Source: Clostridia bacterium (lineage in GTDB: Bacteria; Bacillota; Clostridia; Oscillospirales; CAG-272). From it: a stretch of 54,057 nucleotides of DNA. Shown here piece after piece: positions 8,443 through 17,416 of this stretch (position 1 is its first letter; every line of letters starts with the position of its first letter). Both the position numbers and the translations under genes were made by a program. Location: positions 1 through 54,057 of the forward strand of contig JAFQEK010000133.1 in assembly GCA_017399025.1 (NCBI GenBank), written 5' to 3'. The notes below the pieces were generated by a model. That model did no database searches. It had not been told where the DNA came from and saw only the letters and a list, made by a program, of their open reading frames with translations.

Positions 8443-8472
8443 AAAGCCGTCCGGATTACCGGGCGGCTTTAT
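8443..8472 (+). terminator. Terminator after the 8189 gene
   Basis: Stem AAAGCCGTCCGG / CCGGGCGGCTTT (one G-U pair) with a 4-nt loop, 5 nt after the stop. Confidence 0.8.
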
Positions 8473-8488
8473 TCAAAGGAGAGAAATT

Positions 8489-8743
8489 ATGAATCAATTG
8501 TTTTGTATAAAAAATGCCATAGAAAGGCTTTATAAAACCAATCCCGACATTCATATCAGCGTGGATATTCCGCGTCCCAGAATCACGGTGGAGAAAACGC
8601 GCGCCGTGATCACGGGTGTTTACAGGAATTTTTTTCAAATTGAAGAATACGACAGAGGCTGTTCCACACGGCATACGATTCAGTACGGCGATGTTCTGAT
8701 CGGGCATGTTGTAATAGAGGAGCTTCATGGAAGCTTAAAATAA
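8489..8743 (+). CDS. Veg-like small protein
   Basis: 84 residues. The pattern of an N-terminal 'IKNAIERL', an 'RAVITGVYRNFFQIE' beta segment and 'HTIQYGDVLIGHVVIEEL' resembles Bacillus Veg (I-x-x-x-L; hydrophobic-Y-x-x-x-F; R-x-x-Y-x-D-hydrophobic-L), a small protein linked to biofilm matrix expression. Similarity was judged by eye and is moderate. AAAGGAGAG precedes the ATG. The glycosidase gene follows 33 nt downstream, so they may be cotranscribed, although no functional link is evident. Confidence 0.6.
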   Translation: MNQLFCIKNAIERLYKTNPDIHISVDIPRPRITVEKTRAVITGVYRNFFQIEEYDRGCSTRHTIQYGDVLIGHVVIEELHGSLK

Positions 8744-8776
8744 TGTTTGGCAAAAAAATGCGGAAAGGAATCGTTT

Positions 8777-10129
8777 ATGGATTTTACCATTGATTTTTCA
8801 ATACCCGTAGGACCTGTCAAACCCATGAACGGTGTTTGCAACGGTCCTTCCAAGATGACGGCGAAATATTTCAAAAAGGCGCATATTCCATTTTCCCGTC
8901 TGCACGATATGCGTACGCATTTCCATGCCTGCTGTGACGTTCCGAGCATTTTCAGGGATTTTGATGCGGATGAAAACGATCCTGCAAATTATGATTTTGC
9001 GCTTTCCGATTATTATATCGAAAAAATCAAGGAGTGTGGGACGGATATCATTTATCGGCTCGGTTCCAGCATGGAGCAGGGTGATTTCCGGTTTCACAAC
9101 GAGCCGCCGAAGGATTTTGCGAAATGGGCGCGGATCTGCGAGCATATCATCCGACATTATAACGAGGGATGGGCAAACGGCCATCATTACGGCATCCAAT
9201 ATTTTGAAATCTGGAACGAGGCCGATACCTGCAATCCAAACCGCCCCATGGACGGTCAGTGGACGGGAACACCGGAAGAATTCGGTGGATTTCTTTCCGT
9301 CGCGGCAAGCCATCTGAAAGCTTGTTTTCCCGATCTGTATATCGGCTCATATCCAAGCTGTAATATCCTGACACCCGAGAGAGAAGCCTTTTTTCGAACG
9401 GTTTTTTCCATTTTGCGGGAAAATCAAGTTCCGATTGATTTTTGTCCCTTCCATTGTTATACGGACGATCCCGAACGGACAATGCGATACATAGAAAAAT
9501 TCAGATCGCTTCTGAATGAATACGGATACGAAGAAGCGTTTCTTATCTGTACAGAGTGGAATTATTTTTGGAACCGTTCAGGGCTTTGGGCAGAATTTGA
9601 GCTGGACGGCGGAGAATATTTGTTTGAGGAGATGTTTCAAACGGCAAGCTCCGAGGTTGGAGCGGCGTTCACGCTTGCCCAAATGATCGCCTTTCAGCAA
9701 AGCGAGGTTCAAGCCGCGACCATGCACAGGGCGGATGCGCTTTCCATGTATTGCACGATGTTCAATATTTTCGGTGTACCGCAGAAGCAGTTTGATGCTT
9801 TTTACGCTTACGATGCGCTGAGAGAAGGAAAAACGGCGGTTTCCGTCATTCCGGAGAGAGAATCAAGAGGTGTTTATGCTCTTGCGAGTGCTTGCGGTGA
9901 TTATGCTTGCATTGCTGTTGCGCAATACAGAGGCGCGTGGAGGAATTACCGTTTCCGAGTACGCGGTCTGGATGAGAACGCCGTCTATACGGCAGAGTAT
10001 TATCTGACCGATGACAGACATTCGTTCGATCTCGTGAAAACGGAAGAAAATAAGCCGAACGACTTGTCTTTCGGAAGATATCTGAAAGAAAATTCCGTGA
10101 TGGTCATAAAAATACGAAAAAAACGATAA
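8777..10129 (+). CDS. GH39-like glycoside hydrolase (beta-xylosidase type), cytoplasmic
   Basis: 450 residues, clan GH-A style. The acid/base Glu is in 'FEIWNEAD' (about E148) and the nucleophile in 'ICTEWNYF' (about E260), the order and spacing expected of family 39. There is no signal peptide, so it would act on imported oligosaccharides or glycosides. Start at 8777 has AAAGGA 7 nt upstream; a TTG at 8747 is a poorer alternative. No sugar transporter lies beside it. The substrate is not determinable; family knowledge suggests beta-xylosides or alpha-L-iduronides. Confidence 0.75.
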   Translation: MDFTIDFSIPVGPVKPMNGVCNGPSKMTAKYFKKAHIPFSRLHDMRTHFHACCDVPSIFRDFDADENDPANYDFALSDYYIEKIKECGTDIIYRLGSSMEQGDFRFHNEPPKDFAKWARICEHIIRHYNEGWANGHHYGIQYFEIWNEADTCNPNRPMDGQWTGTPEEFGGFLSVAASHLKACFPDLYIGSYPSCNILTPEREAFFRTVFSILRENQVPIDFCPFHCYTDDPERTMRYIEKFRSLLNEYGYEEAFLICTEWNYFWNRSGLWAEFELDGGEYLFEEMFQTASSEVGAAFTLAQMIAFQQSEVQAATMHRADALSMYCTMFNIFGVPQKQFDAFYAYDALREGKTAVSVIPERESRGVYALASACGDYACIAVAQYRGAWRNYRFRVRGLDENAVYTAEYYLTDDRHSFDLVKTEENKPNDLSFGRYLKENSVMVIKIRKKR

Positions 10130-10166
10130 AAACTGCGTTCCTTTTCGCAAAAAATAAGAAAACCAC

Positions 10167-10195
10167 TTGACAAAGATGATTTCTCCATGTATAAT
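10167..10195 (+). promoter_or_regulatory. Sigma-A promoter for DUF177-rpmF
   Basis: Consensus TTGACA (10167-10172), 17-nt spacer, TATAAT (10190-10195), about 50 nt before the start codon. Confidence 0.85.
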
Positions 10196-10246
10196 ATAGT
10201 ATGCTGTATTTTGGTATGATGTGAAGTCATGTAAGGAGGAAAAACA

Positions 10247-10756
10247 ATGATTCTGGATATGTTGCCGATTCTTTCCGGCGCTTCTCAGCAGATTGATTTT
10301 GATTTTGTCTTTACGCCGAACGCGGACAGCCTTTTGGTTGCCGTTTATTCCGATGTTGACTTTACCGAACCGATTACCGTGATGGGAAATGTCAAAAACA
10401 TGGCAGGATATATGGTGCTTTCCGCAGACGTGAAGGTTACATATCACACCATGTGCGCAAGATGCGCCGAACCCGTCAGCAGCACACTTGAAATTTCGTT
10501 TGAAAAGGATATTGCTTCGAGCGGAGATGTTTCATCTGAAAATGATGATTACATCATTATTGAGGATAAAAAACTTGATCTGCTTCCTTCCGTGGAAGAA
10601 GAGATTATGCTCGAAATGCCGTCGAGAACCCTTTGCAAAGAAGATTGCCTGGGACTTTGCCAGAAATGCGGTAAAAACCTGAACGAAGGCGATTGCTCCT
10701 GCGAGAAAAAAGAAGTGGATCCTCGGCTTGCAATCCTCAAAACCCTATTACAATAG
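10247..10756 (+). CDS. yceD: DUF177 (YceD) family protein
   Basis: 169 residues with the YceD layout: a beta-rich N-terminus, a CxxC pair 'MCARCAEPV' and a second Cys-rich group 'CLGLCQKCGKNLNEGDCSC' near the C-terminus. YceD-type proteins are nearly always encoded just before rpmF (bL32) and are implicated in 23S rRNA accumulation; the molecular role is not settled. AAGGAGG lies 7 nt before the ATG, and a consensus promoter lies upstream. It is cotranscribed with rpmF, 60 nt downstream. Confidence 0.9.
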   Translation: MILDMLPILSGASQQIDFDFVFTPNADSLLVAVYSDVDFTEPITVMGNVKNMAGYMVLSADVKVTYHTMCARCAEPVSSTLEISFEKDIASSGDVSSENDDYIIIEDKKLDLLPSVEEEIMLEMPSRTLCKEDCLGLCQKCGKNLNEGDCSCEKKEVDPRLAILKTLLQ

Positions 10757-10816
10757 CGGAATTAAATCGTCAATAACCGGCATGGGCCGAAATCATTAAA
10801 TTGGAGGTGTGGTAAC

Positions 10817-10999
10817 ATGGCAGTACCGAAGAGAAAAGTATCGAAGGCAAGACGTGACAAAAGACGTTCCAATGTTTGGAAACTTGACCTTCCCGGCATG
10901 ACAAAATGCCCCAAATGCGGTGAATACAATCTTTCGCACAGAGTTTGCAAAAATTGCGGAACCTATAACGGCAAGGAAATTGTAAAACAGGACGCGTAA
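10817..10999 (+). CDS. rpmF: Ribosomal protein bL32
   Basis: 60 residues. The start '[18 protein letters not shown]' is diagnostic of bL32, and four cysteines form the zinc ribbon (CPKC and CKNC). Located on the 50S subunit. Because it keeps all four Cys it is the zinc-binding type. Preceded by GGAGG and followed by a hairpin at 11023. Confidence 0.97.
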   Translation: MAVPKRKVSKARRDKRRSNVWKLDLPGMTKCPKCGEYNLSHRVCKNCGTYNGKEIVKQDA

Positions 11000-11022
11000 T
11001 TTGCAGCATTGGTTGCAATCTG

Positions 11023-11058
11023 CGGCAGGTATGCGTTTGCATGCCTGCCGAATTTCTT
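11023..11058 (+). terminator. Probable terminator after rpmF
   Basis: Stem CGGCAGG / CCTGCCG extended by an inner GCAT-type pairing, followed by AATTTCTTT. The T-run is short, so readthrough into the 11085 gene is likely. Confidence 0.6.
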
Positions 11059-11084
11059 TAGCAGAAACAAAAAGGAGAGGGATC

Positions 11085-12392
11085 ATGGTTGAGATCACGG
11101 ACGTTCTGAAGGGTTCTCCCGCCGAAAGACAAGGAATCCGCAAGGGAGATTTTCTGATTTCCGTCAACGGTCATAAAATAGCCGATATTCTGGACTACCG
11201 TTTTTATCTTTGCGAAAAAAAGCTTTCGGTTTTGCTTTGCCGCGAAGGAAAAGAATTTACGGTGAAGATTAAAAAAGCGGAATATGACGATATCGGTCTG
11301 GAATTTGCGACCTTTCTGATGGATAAAAAGCATTCCTGCCGGAATAAATGTATTTTTTGTTTCATTGACCAGCTTCCGCGGGGAATGAGAGATACGCTTT
11401 ATTTCAAAGACGACGACAGCCGCCTTTCTTTTTTACAGGGTAATTATATTACCATGACCAATCTTTCGGATGAAGATGTTTCCCGTATCATCAAAATGAA
11501 AATGTCTCCGATCAATATTTCCGTTCATACGACCAATCCCGAGCTTCGCGTATTTATGCTGAAAAACCCGAATGCCGCAAAATCCCTGGATTATCTGCGC
11601 CGCTTTGCAGATGCGGGAACGGAAATGAATTGTCAAATCGTTCTTTGCCGCGGTATCAACGACGGAGCGGAATTGGAAAGAACTATGCATGATCTCGCTT
11701 GCATGCATCCCGCAATGATTCATGTTTCGATCGTTCCTGCGGGTATGACGAAATTCCGTGAGGAAAATAAACTGTATCCTCTGACGCCTTTTTCAAAGGA
11801 AGAAGCAAAGCAGGTGATCCGTCAGGTCGAAGCATTTGCCGAGGCTTGTCTTGCGCATTACGGACAACGTATTTTTTATGTCGGAGATGAATTTTATCAG
11901 CAGGCAGAACTTCCGATTCCCGATGCGGAATATTACGAAGGTTTTCACGCCATCGAGGACGGTGTCGGTATGATTGCTTCTATGAAAGAAGAATTTGAAT
12001 GCGCGCTTGCGGATGCGGATATGGATGAAATACCCGCAAGAGAAGTTTCTGTGGCGACGGGAAAAGCGGCATATCCCTTTTTCTGTGCGCTTTCGGAACA
12101 ATTTTGTGCAAAATATCCGAATGTGAAAATTCACGTATATGAAATTGAAAACCGATATTTCGGTGAAACCGTTACGGTTGCAGGTCTGCTGACGGGAAAG
12201 GATCTGAAAGAACAGCTTCTCGGAAAACCGCTTGGAGAAGCGCTCTACATTTCCTCGAATACGCTTCGTTACGAGGGCGATCTTTTCCTGTGCGGTATGC
12301 ATATCGATGAGCTTTCCGAGGCACTCGGAACGGAGATCGTTCCCTGTCTTACGGACGGTTATGAGTTTTTCGATAAACTGAGCGGTATCTGA
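11085..12392 (+). CDS. DUF512 radical-SAM-like protein with N-terminal PDZ-like domain
   Basis: 435 residues. The N-terminus is PDZ-like ('GSPAERQGIRKGDFLISVNG', residues about 8-27), followed by a Cys cluster 'CRNKCIFCFIDQLP' (CxxxCxxC, the radical-SAM [4Fe-4S] ligand pattern) and a long DUF512 C-terminal region. Family members lie next to der and plsY in most clostridia, as here. The function is unknown; a link to ribosome or membrane biogenesis is suggested only by context. AAAGGAGAGG sits just upstream of the ATG at 11085, which I prefer to an upstream in-frame start. Confidence 0.85.
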   Translation: MVEITDVLKGSPAERQGIRKGDFLISVNGHKIADILDYRFYLCEKKLSVLLCREGKEFTVKIKKAEYDDIGLEFATFLMDKKHSCRNKCIFCFIDQLPRGMRDTLYFKDDDSRLSFLQGNYITMTNLSDEDVSRIIKMKMSPINISVHTTNPELRVFMLKNPNAAKSLDYLRRFADAGTEMNCQIVLCRGINDGAELERTMHDLACMHPAMIHVSIVPAGMTKFREENKLYPLTPFSKEEAKQVIRQVEAFAEACLAHYGQRIFYVGDEFYQQAELPIPDAEYYEGFHAIEDGVGMIASMKEEFECALADADMDEIPAREVSVATGKAAYPFFCALSEQFCAKYPNVKIHVYEIENRYFGETVTVAGLLTGKDLKEQLLGKPLGEALYISSNTLRYEGDLFLCGMHIDELSEALGTEIVPCLTDGYEFFDKLSGI

Positions 12393-12426
12393 AAATAAAC
12401 ATCAAACCATAAAGGAGGGTTCTCCC

Positions 12427-13752
12427 ATGGCAAAAACAGTTGCGGCAATTGTCGGCAGACCGAACGTTGGCAAAAGTACGCTATTCAACAAGATCGCAGG
12501 CTCCCGTATCTCCATCGTGGAGGATATCCCGGGCGTTACGCGCGACCGTATTTATTATGAAACCGAATGGAACGGCAAACCGATCGTTTTGATCGATACG
12601 GGCGGTATTGAGCCGAAAACGGACGATCTGATTCTTGAAAAAATGAAAACCCAGGCAGAGATTGCCATTGAAACGGCGGATGTTATCGTATTTATGTGCG
12701 ATGTTCACGCAGGATTGACGGCAGATGACCGCGATATCGGTGTTATGCTTCTGAAAAGCGGCAAACCTGTTATCGTCTGCGTAAATAAGATCGACTCCGT
12801 TGGTGCGCTTCCTTGGGAATATTATGAATTTTATGAGCTTGGCTTTGATGGTGATCCCATTGCGCTTTCTTCCGTACACGGAACGGGTACGGGAGATCTG
12901 CTCGACAGAATTCTGGAGCTTTCTCCAGCCGAAGAAGAGGAGGAAGAACCGGATGATTCCGTAAAAGTTGCCGTTATCGGTAAACCGAATGCGGGAAAGA
13001 GTTCTCTCGTCAACCGCGTGCTCGGCGAGGAACGCATGATCGTTTCAAACATTGCGGGAACGACCAGAGATGCCATTGACAGCTTTGTGGAAAACGAATA
13101 CGGCAAATTTACTTTTATCGATACTGCAGGTATCCGCAGACAGAGCAAGGTTCTTGACCGTATTGAAAAATACAGCGTTCTTCGTGCACATTCCGCTGTG
13201 GAACGCGCAGACGTTTGCCTGCTTCTCATCGATGCGACGGAAGGCATTACCGATCAGGATGAAAAGATTGCCGGTATTGCGCACGAAGCAGGAAAAGCAA
13301 CGATCATCGTTGTCAATAAATGGGACCTTGTTGAGAAAGACAATAACAGCGTAAAGGAATTTACGGATAAGATTCGCACATCTCTTGCTTATATGCCTTA
13401 TGCGCCGATTTTGTTTATTTCCGCAAAAACGGGACAAAGACTGCCCAAACTTTTTGAATTTATCAATTACGTCAACGAACAGGCGGCTCTCCGTATTTCG
13501 ACGGGTATGCTCAACGATATTCTTTCCGAGGCGATCACGAGAGTACCTCCTCCGACCGACCGCGGAAGAAGATTGAAGATTTATTATATGACACAAGTGG
13601 ACGTCCGTCCTCCGAAATTTGTCATTTTCTGCAACGAAGCAGAACTGTTTCACTTCTCTTATCAGCGTTATATTGAAAATCAACTGCGCGAAGTATTCGG
13701 ATTCAACGGAACGCCGATCCGCTTCGTCATCCGCCAGAAAGGCGATGAATAA
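12427..13752 (+). CDS. der: Ribosome biogenesis GTPase Der (EngA)
   Basis: 441 residues with two tandem Era-like GTPase domains and a KH-like C-terminus. G1 motifs are GRPNVGKST and GKPNAGKSS; G3 motifs are DTGG and DTAG; G4 motifs are NKID and NKWD. An acidic linker (EEEEEEPDD) joins the two domains. Der acts in 50S subunit maturation and is essential in most bacteria. A very strong AAAGGAGGG site precedes the ATG. plsY follows 18 nt downstream. Confidence 0.97.
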   Translation: MAKTVAAIVGRPNVGKSTLFNKIAGSRISIVEDIPGVTRDRIYYETEWNGKPIVLIDTGGIEPKTDDLILEKMKTQAEIAIETADVIVFMCDVHAGLTADDRDIGVMLLKSGKPVIVCVNKIDSVGALPWEYYEFYELGFDGDPIALSSVHGTGTGDLLDRILELSPAEEEEEEPDDSVKVAVIGKPNAGKSSLVNRVLGEERMIVSNIAGTTRDAIDSFVENEYGKFTFIDTAGIRRQSKVLDRIEKYSVLRAHSAVERADVCLLLIDATEGITDQDEKIAGIAHEAGKATIIVVNKWDLVEKDNNSVKEFTDKIRTSLAYMPYAPILFISAKTGQRLPKLFEFINYVNEQAALRISTGMLNDILSEAITRVPPPTDRGRRLKIYYMTQVDVRPPKFVIFCNEAELFHFSYQRYIENQLREVFGFNGTPIRFVIRQKGDE

Positions 13753-13770
13753 GATCAGAAGGAGATTTTT

Positions 13771-14478
13771 ATGGAAGAACTTTTAACGAAAGGTCTGATC
13801 GGTAAATTGGGCTTTGTATTTGGAGATACCGTTTTCTTTTTTGCGATGGTATTTTGTATTGTAGTTCCTTATTTGCTCGGAAGCATTAATTTTGCTGTTG
13901 TTTTTTCCAAGAGCATGCACCACGATGACGTGCGCGAACACGGAAGCGGCAATGCAGGTTCCACCAATATGCTCCGCACTTACGGGGTGAAAGCGGCTGC
14001 GCTTACGCTTTCCTGCGATATTCTCAAAGGTGTGATTTCCACCTTGCTCGGTTTCCTGATTCTGCCGTATTATACCGGATTTGCTTATATTTCAGCTTTG
14101 ATGTGCATGCTCGGCCATGCGTTCCCGATCTATTACGGTTTCAAGGGCGGTAAATGCGTAGCAACCTTTGCGGGCGCGCTTCTCGTTCTGAATCCGCTCC
14201 TTTGGATCTTGCTTTTGCTTTCCTTCGTTCTGATTGTCTATCTTTCACGTTATGTTTCTCTTGCATCCGTTATTTGCGCGGCGGCTTTTCCCATCCTCAA
14301 CAATATGATGCCTTTTTATATGCTCAAATGGGAAGGCGGCATTTTGCCCGTTCCGTGGCCCGGTATTATCGCAGCATTTTTGATGGGCGTGCTGATTATC
14401 GTGCTCCACAGACAGAACCTCGTTCGTCTCTGGCAGGGAAAAGAATCCAAAATTTCATTTAAAAAGAAAAAATCTTAA
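13771..14478 (+). CDS. plsY: Glycerol-3-phosphate acyltransferase PlsY
   Basis: 235 residues, polytopic membrane protein that acylates glycerol-3-phosphate using acyl-phosphate, the first step of phospholipid synthesis. The three PlsY motifs are visible: 'GSINFA', 'GSGNAGSTNMLRTYG' and 'FKGGKCVAT'. It is slightly longer than usual because of an N-terminal extension of about 20 residues. Der-plsY adjacency is a common clostridial arrangement. No clear terminator follows; the next gene has its own promoter. Confidence 0.95.
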   Translation: MEELLTKGLIGKLGFVFGDTVFFFAMVFCIVVPYLLGSINFAVVFSKSMHHDDVREHGSGNAGSTNMLRTYGVKAAALTLSCDILKGVISTLLGFLILPYYTGFAYISALMCMLGHAFPIYYGFKGGKCVATFAGALLVLNPLLWILLLLSFVLIVYLSRYVSLASVICAAAFPILNNMMPFYMLKWEGGILPVPWPGIIAAFLMGVLIIVLHRQNLVRLWQGKESKISFKKKKS

Positions 14479-14517
14479 AAAATTTTGAAAATTTTCAAAT
14501 AATTTTTGAAAAACCTA

Positions 14518-14546
14518 TTGCTATTTATCGGAATAAGTGATATGAT
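14518..14546 (+). promoter_or_regulatory. Sigma-A promoter for rpsT
   Basis: TTGCTA (14518-14523), 17-nt spacer, TATGAT (14541-14546). The leader of about 80 nt contains a small hairpin CGCCA...TGGCG (about 14579-14596). Confidence 0.7.
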
Positions 14547-14634
14547 AGTAAAGTAATGCAGATAGAAAAAGGATTTTCGCCAACCTCTCATGGCGATCCC
14601 CGCTTCTTATCAATTTGACAAGGAGGTGTAAACG

Positions 14635-14898
14635 ATGCCGAATATCAAGTCCGCGAAAAAGCGCGTTAAAGTTATCGAAGCAAAAACTCTTCAGAACAAA
14701 ATGATCAAGACTGCGCTTAAAACCGACCTCAAGAAATATGAAGCCGCTGTTGTTGCAGGTGACAAAGCTCTTGCTCAGGAAACCTACAAGCAGGCTGTTA
14801 AGAAGATTGACCAGGCTGTTGCTCACGGTATTCTTCACAAAAATAACGCTGCAAGAAAGAAGAGCAGATTCACAAATATGCTCAATGGCATGAACTAA
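14635..14898 (+). CDS. rpsT: Ribosomal protein bS20
   Basis: 87 residues, Lys- and Ala-rich with the typical start 'MPNIKSAKKRVKVIE' and end 'HKNNAARKKSRFTNML'. It is an RNA-binding helical bundle of the 30S subunit. It has its own promoter, a perfect AAGGAGGTG ribosome binding site and its own terminator, so it is monocistronic. Codon use is rich in GCT, GTT and AAG, as expected of a highly expressed gene. Confidence 0.97.
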   Translation: MPNIKSAKKRVKVIEAKTLQNKMIKTALKTDLKKYEAAVVAGDKALAQETYKQAVKKIDQAVAHGILHKNNAARKKSRFTNMLNGMN

Positions 14899-14924
14899 TT
14901 TGCAGTTCAGTTTCTTCTCATAAA

Positions 14925-14958
14925 AAAGAAAGCACCCATCTCACCGGGTGCTTTTTTG
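14925..14958 (+). terminator. Terminator after rpsT
   Basis: Stem AAAGCACCC / GGGTGCTTT with an 8-nt loop and a T-run; the A-run on the left side makes it potentially bidirectional. Confidence 0.88.
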
Positions 14959-15084
14959 TTTCCTAAAGAAATTGCGCAAAATCGACCTCGCCGTTTGCGT
15001 TGTTTCGATATAAGCGAAACTTGGATAGGCTGAGCGCACAGATTGCAAGCAATCCGTTATCGAGTGGGCGTTGCCCACTTTTTT
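14959..15084 (-). repeat. Dispersed hairpin repeat, copy R3
   Basis: Reverse-complement orientation relative to R1. Hairpin stem GTGGGC-AAC-GCCCAC (15064-15078) replaces the GCGGAC stem of R1; the core (GCAAACGGCGAGGTCGATTT on the minus strand) and TTGCGCAATTTC block are shared. Lies between rpsT and the deacetylase pair. Confidence 0.85.
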
Positions 15085-15096
15085 GATGTTTGAATA

Positions 15097-15771
15097 TCAT
15101 GCGATCAGTTCGGAAACGGTTACAAATTCATAACCTTTTTCAAGAAGTTTGGGAATTAAAATTTCCAAGGCCTCCAATGTTTGTGCATTTTTGTGCATAT
15201 AATCGTGAAAAAGCAGAATGCTACCGCCTTTGACGTTTTTCATTACATTGTCCACAATGACCTGTACAGGTGGCTTTTCCCAATCGCGCGTGTCAACCGT
15301 CCATAAAATTACGCTGTAATCCATGCTTTTCGCCGCTTTGAGCGCACAGTCGCTGTAAGCACCTTCGGGCGGACGGAAAATTTTCGGTCGATATCCTGCG
15401 GTCCTGAAAATGATATCATCCGTTTTACGGATTTCTTCTTCGATGGTTTTTTCGCAGGTTTCGGAAAGAAGCTTATGGTGATACGTGTGATTGCCGATTT
15501 CGTGTCCTGCGGCAACGGTTCGTTTGAACGGTTCCGGATAATAGGAAACATTTTCTCCGATGACGAAAAAGGTTGCCCGAATGCCGTACTGTTCCAGTAA
15601 ACGCAAAACATCATCTGTACGGTAAGGATGCGGACCGTCATCGAAGGTTAAAGCGATTTTCATGGACTCGCGGCTGCCTTCCCGAATTACCTGACGCTCA
15701 TTCTGCGCCGAAACCGAAAAAGGTGTCAGAAACAAAACAGCGGAAAGCAAAAGAAAAACGAACTTTTTCAT
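15097..15771 (-). CDS. Polysaccharide deacetylase (CE4), secreted
   Basis: 224 residues. A signal peptide (MKKFVFLLLSAVLFL..., cleavage after about residue 22 at SVSA-Q) precedes a NodB domain with motif 1 'TFDDGPH', motif 2 'HEIGNHTYHH' (metal-binding His pair) and motif 3 'RPPEGAY'. All catalytic residues are present, so it should be an active metal-dependent N-deacetylase of peptidoglycan or another polysaccharide. Start at 15771 chosen because the signal peptide begins there, and it overlaps the stop of the upstream gene by 4 nt (ATGA). Confidence 0.9.
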   Translation of the reverse strand: MKKFVFLLLSAVLFLTPFSVSAQNERQVIREGSRESMKIALTFDDGPHPYRTDDVLRLLEQYGIRATFFVIGENVSYYPEPFKRTVAAGHEIGNHTYHHKLLSETCEKTIEEEIRKTDDIIFRTAGYRPKIFRPPEGAYSDCALKAAKSMDYSVILWTVDTRDWEKPPVQVIVDNVMKNVKGGSILLFHDYMHKNAQTLEALEILIPKLLEKGYEFVTVSELIA

Positions 15772-16550
15772 GTGCCGCTCTCCGTGAATTCCATCAGAGA
15801 ACCGAAGCGGTAACCTTCTTTTTCCCACTGTGTTAGAAGCGCATCCAGAATGTCTGCATTGGTTTTGGAGGTCGGATGCAGGAGTATAACCGCGCCGTTA
15901 TGCAAATAATCGCAGAGAAGTTTTTTTGCTTTTTCGGGATCGGGTTGCTTTTCGTTATCCCAATCGGCATAAGCAAGACTCCAGAAAGCGGTATGATAAC
16001 CGAGCCTTTTTGCGACGGAAAGACTTTTCCGATCAAATTTTCCTTCCGGCGGTCGGTAAAACGGCGAAAGCGTACACCCGAATTTTTCACTGTATATTTT
16101 TTCAAGAGAGCAGAGCTCTTTTTCGATCTCTTCTTCCGAAAGCTTTGTCATATCTTTGTGCCGTGCGGTATGATTACAGACCAAATGACCTTCGTTTTTC
16201 ATTCGTTCCACCAATTCGGGGTTGCGGTGGATGAGATTTTCCAGAATAAAAAATGCGCCTTGCGCGTGATGCGCTTTCAGAGTGTCCAGAATACGGGCGA
16301 TATTTCCGTTTTCGTAGCCTGCGTCAAATGTGAGATAAAGAACCTTTTCATCGGGATTTTTTCCGATAAAAAAGCCATTTTCTTCTGAGATATACGCCAT
16401 GTCCGGTTCCGCACACGGACGGCGGTGTTCTTTTTCGCGCTTACAATACCAATTTTGAGCGGTTTCGGCATAAACTGTTGTATGATTGACGAAAATGAAT
16501 AGGAATACGCTGAAGATGCAAAAACCGGATTTTAAGATTTGTTTCATCAT
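15768..16550 (-). CDS. PdaA-like polysaccharide deacetylase
   Basis: 260 residues with an N-terminal signal segment (about residues 7-27) and a NodB domain. Motif 1 is 'TFDAGYENG', in which the second Asp of the usual TFDDG is Ala; PdaA enzymes have a similar change (TFDNGYENG). Motif 2 'CNHTARHKDM' and motif 3 'RPPEGKF' are intact. PdaA makes muramic delta-lactam in the spore cortex, which fits a spore former, but no sigma-G-type promoter was recognised. First gene of a two-gene unit with the deacetylase at 15097. Confidence 0.85.
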   Translation of the reverse strand: MMKQILKSGFCIFSVFLFIFVNHTTVYAETAQNWYCKREKEHRRPCAEPDMAYISEENGFFIGKNPDEKVLYLTFDAGYENGNIARILDTLKAHHAQGAFFILENLIHRNPELVERMKNEGHLVCNHTARHKDMTKLSEEEIEKELCSLEKIYSEKFGCTLSPFYRPPEGKFDRKSLSVAKRLGYHTAFWSLAYADWDNEKQPDPEKAKKLLCDYLHNGAVILLHPTSKTNADILDALLTQWEKEGYRFGSLMEFTESGT

Positions 16551-16680
16551 AACAAGGTGAATTTCCTTTCCCGTACTGTTTTAAAAAGCGAAAATCGGTT
16601 TGCCGAAAACGCCTTTGTTCTCATTTTTTGCGAAAAATCAAAAAATACACGCTGAAATTTTTGTATATCCCATAAAAAGA

Positions 16681-16709
16681 TTGCTTTTTTTAGAAAAATG
16701 TGTTATAAT
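16681..16709 (+). promoter_or_regulatory. Sigma-A promoter for trmL
   Basis: TTGCTT (16681-16686), 17-nt spacer, TATAAT (16704-16709), 45 nt before the start codon. Confidence 0.75.
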
Positions 16710-16754
16710 AATTAAGTTAGACAAAAAGTATTAAAGATAAAAACGGAGAATATT

Positions 16755-17270
16755 ATGACGAAAATCAATATTGTTTTGGTTGAACCCGAAATTCCTCAGA
16801 ATACGGGAAACATTGCGAGAACCTGCTCCGCAACGGGCGCAGCACTTCATCTCGTTCGTCCGATGGGCTTTACCATTGATGACCGCAAGCTCAAACGCGC
16901 GGGATTGGACTATTGGAATACGCTTGAAATTTATATGTACGATTCTCTTGCCGATTTTATGGAACGGCACGGACATGATAATCTTTGGTTTTACACAACG
17001 AAAGCAAGCCGCTTGTATACGGATGCAAAACCCGATGAAAACGGAGAAATTTATCTTGTTTTTGGAAAAGAAACAAAGGGGTTGCCCGAGGAACTGACAA
17101 CGGCGCATTTTGACAGAAGCGTGCGCATCCCCATGCTGTCGGATAAACGAAGTCTGAATCTTTCCAATACCGCAGCCATCGCCGTTTATGAAGTATTGCG
17201 CCAGAATGCTTTTGAAGGTTTGAAATCGGACGGAGAACGTCTGGGTGAATTGATTGCAAAAAATATATAA
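16755..17270 (+). CDS. trmL: tRNA (cytidine(34)-2'-O)-methyltransferase
   Basis: 171 residues, SPOUT fold (SpoU family). Motif 1 is 'EPEIPQNTGNIARTC', motif 2 'FGKETKGLPEEL', motif 3 'IPMLSDKRSLNLSNTAAI'; the last two form the trefoil knot that binds S-adenosylmethionine. The length fits the minimal TrmL, which methylates the wobble base of tRNA-Leu. It has its own promoter. secA follows after 146 nt with a separate weak promoter-like TATAAT at 17330-17335. Confidence 0.93.
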   Translation: MTKINIVLVEPEIPQNTGNIARTCSATGAALHLVRPMGFTIDDRKLKRAGLDYWNTLEIYMYDSLADFMERHGHDNLWFYTTKASRLYTDAKPDENGEIYLVFGKETKGLPEELTTAHFDRSVRIPMLSDKRSLNLSNTAAIAVYEVLRQNAFEGLKSDGERLGELIAKNI

Positions 17271-17416
17271 ATAAAGAAAAGTATACCCTTTGTTTACAAA
17301 ATCATGTGGTATTTTTTCGAAAAATACAGTATAATAACAATTAACGCTTCTTTTGCGCATGCGAAGCGGGGGAAGCACGAATACAGGGAAAAACAATTTT
17401 TGAAAGGATATGAAAA

